From assembly GCA_008711295.1 (NCBI GenBank), contig VUYV01000766.1:86177-150176 (forward strand): a stretch of 64,000 nucleotides of DNA, in the 5' to 3' direction. Under the pieces are notes generated by a model. That model was not told the origin of the DNA, searched no databases, and saw only the letters and a list, made by a program, of their open reading frames with translations. The stretch is from Anarhynchus alexandrinus. Lineage: Eukaryota; Chordata; Aves; Charadriiformes; Charadriidae. The first letter of the stretch is position 1; every line of letters begins with the position of its first letter. Positions 58,901 through 64,000 of this stretch are shown piece after piece. A program made the translations under genes and the position numbers.

Positions 58901-61635
58901 CCGGGCGGTGGGAGCGGGCAGCAGGGCTGGTGGGAGGCAGCGCCGCTCTGCATCCGCCGCTTCGGTCCCCGAGGTGCATCCTTTGCCCTCCCCGGATCCA
59001 GCTCCGGGGAGAGGTGGGGAGCAGCCCCTGACGGAGCACCCCGTGTCAGCAGCGCTCCCGGGGGAGAGCATGATGCTTCATCTCCGCTCCCCACCCCGAC
59101 ACCAGCCAGGCTTAGCCCTGTCCTAAAGAAGTCCTCAGCTCCAGCTTTTTCCTCTTCTTTCCCCCACGTTTCCCTTTAATGAACATACCACGTTTCCCTT
59201 CTTGCTTCCTCCTTTCCCACTCCTGGGGAAGGACCCGAGAGCATCTCTCCCCTGGCTGGCACAGCCCAGCTTTGGTTTGAATTATTTATTTTTTTTAGAT
59301 TAAGCATTTAGTGTGAATAAATTTTTCTCGGTTCTCCCGCTGATTATTCACTTTCCCTTATTAAACAGTTCTGTGTTGAATCACTTTTTCTCCTCTCCCA
59401 ACCCTTCCACCCTCCCGCTTTTTCATGTTCTCCACATCAGTTATTCTCTGTAGCTTTTAAGGGTTTTATTTATTAATTTGGGGGTAAGAAGAGACAGGTC
59501 TCTGCCTCCGTTCCCCACCCGCTGCAAAAGGAGTGGAGATGTTGCCTCATCTGGTTTGGCCGGTGGTGGTCTCCATCCCCTGGGGCTGCAAAGCCAACCT
59601 TTTACAGAGGTATCAGAGAGGGGTTTCAGGGGGTCCCGTCCCCGTGGGGTGGAGAAATGACCCCCCTGCCCCTTCCTTTTCCCTTGGGTGCAATGGCAGG
59701 AGATACCCTGCATCCTCGCCTGCCCCCATCCCCTGCCTCTGCCCTGAGCTGCTCGCCAGCGCCGGGCGCTTGAACCGCTGACCTCGGCAGCGGTTCCCAG
59801 CCCCGAGCGGCTCATTCACGGCCGGGCTGGAGGAGCTGCTGGCAGCCCGGCTCCTGCTAATCTGGGAATTGTATGCCAGGAAGCACACACCCAGCCGACC
59901 TGCCCGACACAAAGCCTGCAGTGTACGCACCAGCTCTCCCCAGGCGTTCCTCTGCGCAGCTCGAGGCTATTTCGGAGCGGTCCCCAGCGCGTGAGGCCGC
60001 GCTGGTTCCCTCCCCGGACTTGCCCGAGGGTCGGGCACCTGCTTTGGCTGCAGTGCCAGAGCTCGGTCCTCCCGTGATGGGATGGTGCTCTTGGCCTGGC
60101 AGGGCATGAGATGCTCTCACAGCCGTCTCATGCTCCTGCCGGTCCCCGGGGCACATCCCAAAATGGGGCTGTGGCATCTGAACTCTGCTGGCTAACCCGA
60201 AACCATGGCTGTGAAAGAGGTGAACTCCCTGGTCGCCTCTGGAGTGTTTACTCTGGACCCTAACAATGGCAAGTTAACCACAGCCATCATTACTTTCTTG
60301 CAAGATTGGTTTAGCAGATCTGCCCCGGCAATAGACCCTTCCCATGTTGCTTTCCTGGGTACCAAAACTCTCTGTCCTTGACACATCCTTAGAAGCCTTG
60401 AGCTCCAAATAGACTTGACTTCTGTATAAAACCGCTGAGATTTCCCGAAGAAAAGTGCTATATAAAATGTAGGTATTATTAGCAATCGCCCTCTGCCAGG
60501 TCGTATGTCAAACACCGGCACGAGGAGGTGTGAGGAGGAAGGGTTTGCCTCGGCTGAGTCATTTCGTAGCAGCTTGTTTCAGGGTTATGTGCACCTCTGT
60601 GGGAAGCAGCTGGTGTCGTCTGCTAAATTAGGTCTGGCAGAGGCAGCAAGCCATTTCCACAGCATCCCAGCATCCCTGGTCAGCGCGGTCCTTGCCCCCG
60701 TGCTGTCCCCGCGGGGCAGGCGGGAAGCGGAGACGCCTACGCTGAGCTGTCCTTGGCGACGTTGGCTGTGCGGGGCAGGCTGGTGGAGAGGAGCTGGGTG
60801 AGTTATTCCGCTCTGCCCTTCGAGGGCAGAGTCGGGCCCCGTTGCCTCGACAAGAAGCTGCGCGTTCACGTGACGCTGCCACATCCTGCTCGATGTGTTT
60901 TCAGAAGGTTGTTTACAAACAGCGATGGGGTGCTAGAGCAAGCGAGAGGCGGCTCACAAACCCCGCGAGACGGAAAAGCCTCTGCGAACCTCCTTGTCTT
61001 CCCGCGCGGTGATAGAAGGTGACGATCCAGCGCCGGAGTGCTCGAACTGCTGCGGCTGTTCCGTCTGCGGAGATGGATGGGCCGGTGGGACCGTTTCGGC
61101 ACCGGGAGGCTCAGTCCAATTTCCTGCATCGCTCCGCGCTTGGGCGCAGCCTCGGCCTGCCACGCGTGGTCTCGCTCTGCTTATTCTGCATCTTCGGTGG
61201 CACCGCGCAGCCCCGGCCCGCTGTGGGCAAGATGCTGCACCGACGCGGAATAAAATAGATGGAAAAAATCATTTTCATTTGATCCTGAAGTCATTTTCAG
61301 TCTGAGATTTCCAGCTCTCACAAAGCTGTTGTAAAGTTGCGCTAGGAATGCGAGACGCTCAGATATTACAATGATACGAGCCAACATAATAGAACGTTTT
61401 AAATGAAATATTCATCTGGATCCTCAGCCTGCGAGAGGGATAGAGCTCCGCTGGCTTCTGTGGACTCACACTAATCTATTTTTTATTACGACCCATTTGT
61501 ATTATGATGGTGGCTGGGAGGTTCTAGGAGATCGCCTCCAGCCTGAGATCCCATTATTTCAGGTGCTCTAAAATCACAGAACGGCTCGACAACTCTGTGC
61601 CCCAAATTTGAAACCGCTAAGGATGTAGCCTGGTA
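55983..61635. other. No recognised gene
   Basis: Unique sequence without recognised exons or interspersed repeats. In the human order ITPR3 would follow on the plus strand; I searched for its conserved N-terminal exon by eye and did not find it. GC-rich open frames (for example 58347-59126, 259 codons) lack family features. A consensus AP-1 site TGAGTCA lies near 60554. Confidence 0.45.
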
Positions 61636-61659
61636 TTTTTTTTTTTTAAAAAAAAAAAA
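61636..61659. repeat. T12A12 perfect palindrome
   Basis: Twelve T followed directly by twelve A. It is self-complementary and so could extrude as a cruciform; it may equally be a fusion of two homopolymer runs. Confidence 0.95.
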
Positions 61660-61679
61660 CAAACCAAACCTGCTCTCTA

Positions 61680-63320
61680 ACACCCACAGCACTTCCTCCG
61701 CGCGGGGCGGCCGCACGGGCACGGACCCTTCCCCGGCGCCCGAGAAGGGCCTCAAAAGTCCTCTCTCTCTGCCGATGGTATCGCGCTCGCTCAGAAAGAG
61801 ATTGTCATTTAACCAACAAAGAGCGCTTACAGCCCCAGACCAGACGGCAGAAATATTTGCCAAACAAAGACTCTATTTTCAAGGAAATCCTCCGATTCCT
61901 GCATCGAATGAGAGAAATGATTCAAGCTCTGGAGGCGAGCGGCCGAGACAGCCCTGGGTAGGAAATTCTCATGTCATGGGCTGAGCGGTTCTCCTGCCTC
62001 GTCCACAACGGGAGCAAAAGCGACAAGCAGATGTAATTCCTGCTTTACACTCAGGAATGATTCGAATCCCTTTGTGGACGTAGGCTACAGATACACCTCT
62101 TTTCTGTTTGCACCCATCCATAGCCCCCCCCGAGGGATGCCCCGGGGGGAAGCAGCAGAGACCCGGGGAAAGCCCGGCACGCTGCCGGCAGAGCCCTGGA
62201 GACGCTCTGAGCCAGGATGAGCAATACCAGCCCACGGCCCGACCTCACCGGAGAAATCCAACGCAGCATTTCCAGCAAGCGTGTCCCGCACGGGGCCGGG
62301 GCCAGGCGCCGCGGAGCGGCCGCGTGCGGCTCACACCCCCCCTCCCAGCAGCGTCGGGGCATTTCGCTCGCCAGAGCGGCGATTTCGATCAAAGGAAACG
62401 TTAGTCATTGGCGACTCGAGCCTTTGGGGTTAAAATTAAATGCGAGATGTTCAGCTGGTATCCACGATAAAGAAAACTCCGCTTCACCAGCACGAACGTG
62501 CTTTGCGTCCCAGTTTAAAAGTCCAACGAGGCGGCGGCATCCCGCCTCGGTGCGGGATGCTCGTTAGCTGCACTGGCCCAGCATGGCTCCGGGGACAGCC
62601 CGGGTGGGTTTTCGAGCCCTCGGCTGCCCGGTTACAGCTGCCTTTGCCTTTCCGCAGCCCCGGACGAGATGCTGATGCCTTCAGAAATTGTGGCCCAGCT
62701 GCTGCTCTGAATCAGGCAGGAAGGAGCCGCGTCTGCCGCAGCATATAAAAGAGCTTTCGGGTCTGGTGGTGGTATATAAAATGCAATATAACGTTACCTA
62801 TAATTTTTAAAGCCGGCTCCGGTCCTGCAAATAAAATACCTCTACTGTTCCTTTTTTCTTTTCTTTAACAGCTATAAACTCTGCCTAACGATTCCTCTTC
62901 CCTCTCGGCTTGTGACTGTCTTGGTTTATGGCATCGCCACAACCTCCTGATTGATTTACATGTAAAGTCAGTAAACAGTCGCTCCCACCCTCTCCCGTCC
63001 CTTACCCCACGGCTCGGTGGCTGCCGGGTGACTCAGCAGCGCGGAGCACGAGCATGACTAACTCTTCCCTCTACAACAAACAGGGATTTTGGGTCTTTGT
63101 TCAATGCATTCCTCTGTGCTGGTGGAAGCTGCCTAACGAACCGCCCTGGCGCAGCGGCGTGACTCATCCCGAGGAGGTGCGCGCCGATCTCTGGGACGAG
63201 AGGATGTCCGGGTCTTCCAGCGCCGCTTCTGCACGTCTCCCGCTGCGGGAGCTCGGGCCGGACCGGCGCAGGCGGCCGTGCCGGGCTGGGAGCAGGCGGG
63301 ACAGCCAACCTTCTCCTGCC
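61680..63320. promoter_or_regulatory. CpG-rich region near the right edge
   Basis: Several CpG-dense patches (about 61700-61760, 62110-62400 and 63000-63300) separated by AT-rich sequence. This could be the promoter region of the next gene, which may be ITPR3 if the human order holds, but no first exon is identified. Confidence 0.25.
63029..63038 (+). promoter_or_regulatory. NF-E2/NRF2-type site (TGACTCAGCA)
   Basis: A perfect match to the extended AP-1/MARE half element TGACTCAGC and to the antioxidant-response core TGACNNNGC, inside a CpG-rich patch. A second AP-1 core, TGACTCA, lies at 63160-63166. Function is inferred from motif only. Confidence 0.35.
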
Positions 63321-64000
63321 CTCGGCGCTCCCTCCATCACACCCAGCCAGTGTTGTTCTCAGAACTGGATGTGGCCGGTCCCTTGAAATCAGATCTGGGG
63401 CTGGTTATTATCAACCCTCCCGGTGCCGTTTGGGCTGTTTCCTCCCCAGCAGCTTTTGGACCCGCTCAGGGAGGGGGGGTGTGTGTGTCAACCGCAAAGC
63501 CGATGGCTGCTGGGGTTTGAATCCAGCCTCTCCTCACCCCCCGGCACCATGAGACGGGCTCGGGAGCGAGGATGCCCCTCACCTGGGACACCCATCACCG
63601 CGAGGGTGGAAATGTGTCCGCTGGGGCACCGTTACCGCAGCCCCCAACTTTCCTTTCTCTCTTTGCTGAGCACATTTTAAGTGGGAAGAAGCTGAGAGCC
63701 CAATTCTTTGGGCCATCAACACCCAGGTGTGCATAGGGAGGTGAACCCACCCCAGCCCTTTAATTGCAGTGATGGGTGGGGAGGCTTTAAAGGGGAGGGA
63801 GATGGGATAATTCCCATGGGGCTGAGGGGGGGAATTTGCTTCTGGCAGTCTGTGCTGATGCAGCTCTGGGGCTGATGGGTGCCTGACCGCGGTGAGTCCT
63901 GCACTGTGAGTACCTGTGCTGGGGGGGTTGTAGGTCACTGGTGCATTTGGGATTTGCTGTGCTGGGGCACGCGCAGGAGGGATGCGAGCCTGGAGAGCTG
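63321..64000. other. Right end of window, no recognised feature
   Basis: Unique sequence with short G runs. No convincing exon or repeat. Confidence 0.45.

Noticed and set aside
58347..59126. 259-codon plus-strand open frame
   Set aside because: GC-rich region with frames open on both strands, no recognisable motif and no splice context.
55983..64000. Search for the first coding exon of ITPR3
   Set aside because: Expected from human gene order, but nothing resembling its conserved ligand-binding suppressor N-terminus was found; the gene probably begins beyond the window, or the order differs.

Overview
This is vertebrate nuclear DNA, almost certainly from a bird. The genes are split into small exons with GT-AG introns, there are no operons, and nearly all recognisable interspersed repeats are CR1 LINE 3' ends, the dominant repeat of avian genomes. 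CpG-rich blocks, small introns and the gene content (all three genes lie on human 6p21) suggest an avian microchromosome, probably the equivalent of chicken chromosome 26. The species cannot be told from the sequence alone.

Three genes are read with confidence, all on the minus strand. At the left edge is the first coding exon of APOBEC2 (start codon at 2853, donor at 2725); the rest of the gene lies left of the window. TSPO2, an erythroid-type translocator protein paralogue, has three coding exons (14013 down to 12108; 164 residues predicted). BAK1, the mitochondrial pore-forming apoptosis effector, has five coding exons (42245 down to 31717; 217 residues predicted) with the BH3, BH1, BH2 and tail-anchor segments all present and every splice phase consistent.

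Layout: 1-2725 is APOBEC2 intron 1; 2854-12107 is the APOBEC2-TSPO2 intergenic region with an inverted pair of CR1 copies; 12108-14047 is TSPO2; 14048-31716 has no recognised gene but holds CR1 copies, a CpG-rich block and a suspicious 183-bp tandem duplication; 31717-42277 is BAK1, with an 11-bp polypurine minisatellite 46 nt inside its first coding-exon donor; 42278-51100 holds a CpG-rich candidate promoter block, a CR1 interrupted by a 377-base gap, and more CR1. From 49.8 to 53 kb there are unrecognised coding-like signals: a 450-codon minus-strand open frame, and on the plus strand an open frame plus possible exons where the human map would place GGNBP1. From 53 to 64 kb no gene is recognised; there are CR1 copies (one nested in another) and CpG-rich sequence with AP-1/NF-E2-type sites near the right edge.

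The three genes do not form one pathway. APOBEC2 is a muscle-associated deaminase-family protein, TSPO2 an erythroid membrane protein and BAK1 a general apoptosis effector. No prokaryotic-style system, CRISPR array, tRNA, rRNA or viral genome was seen. The most interesting points are the pyrimidine-strand repeat beside the BAK1 splice donor, loss of the canonical CRAC tyrosine in TSPO2, the unexplained open frames at 50-53 kb, and the join of two blocks that are far apart on human 6p21.
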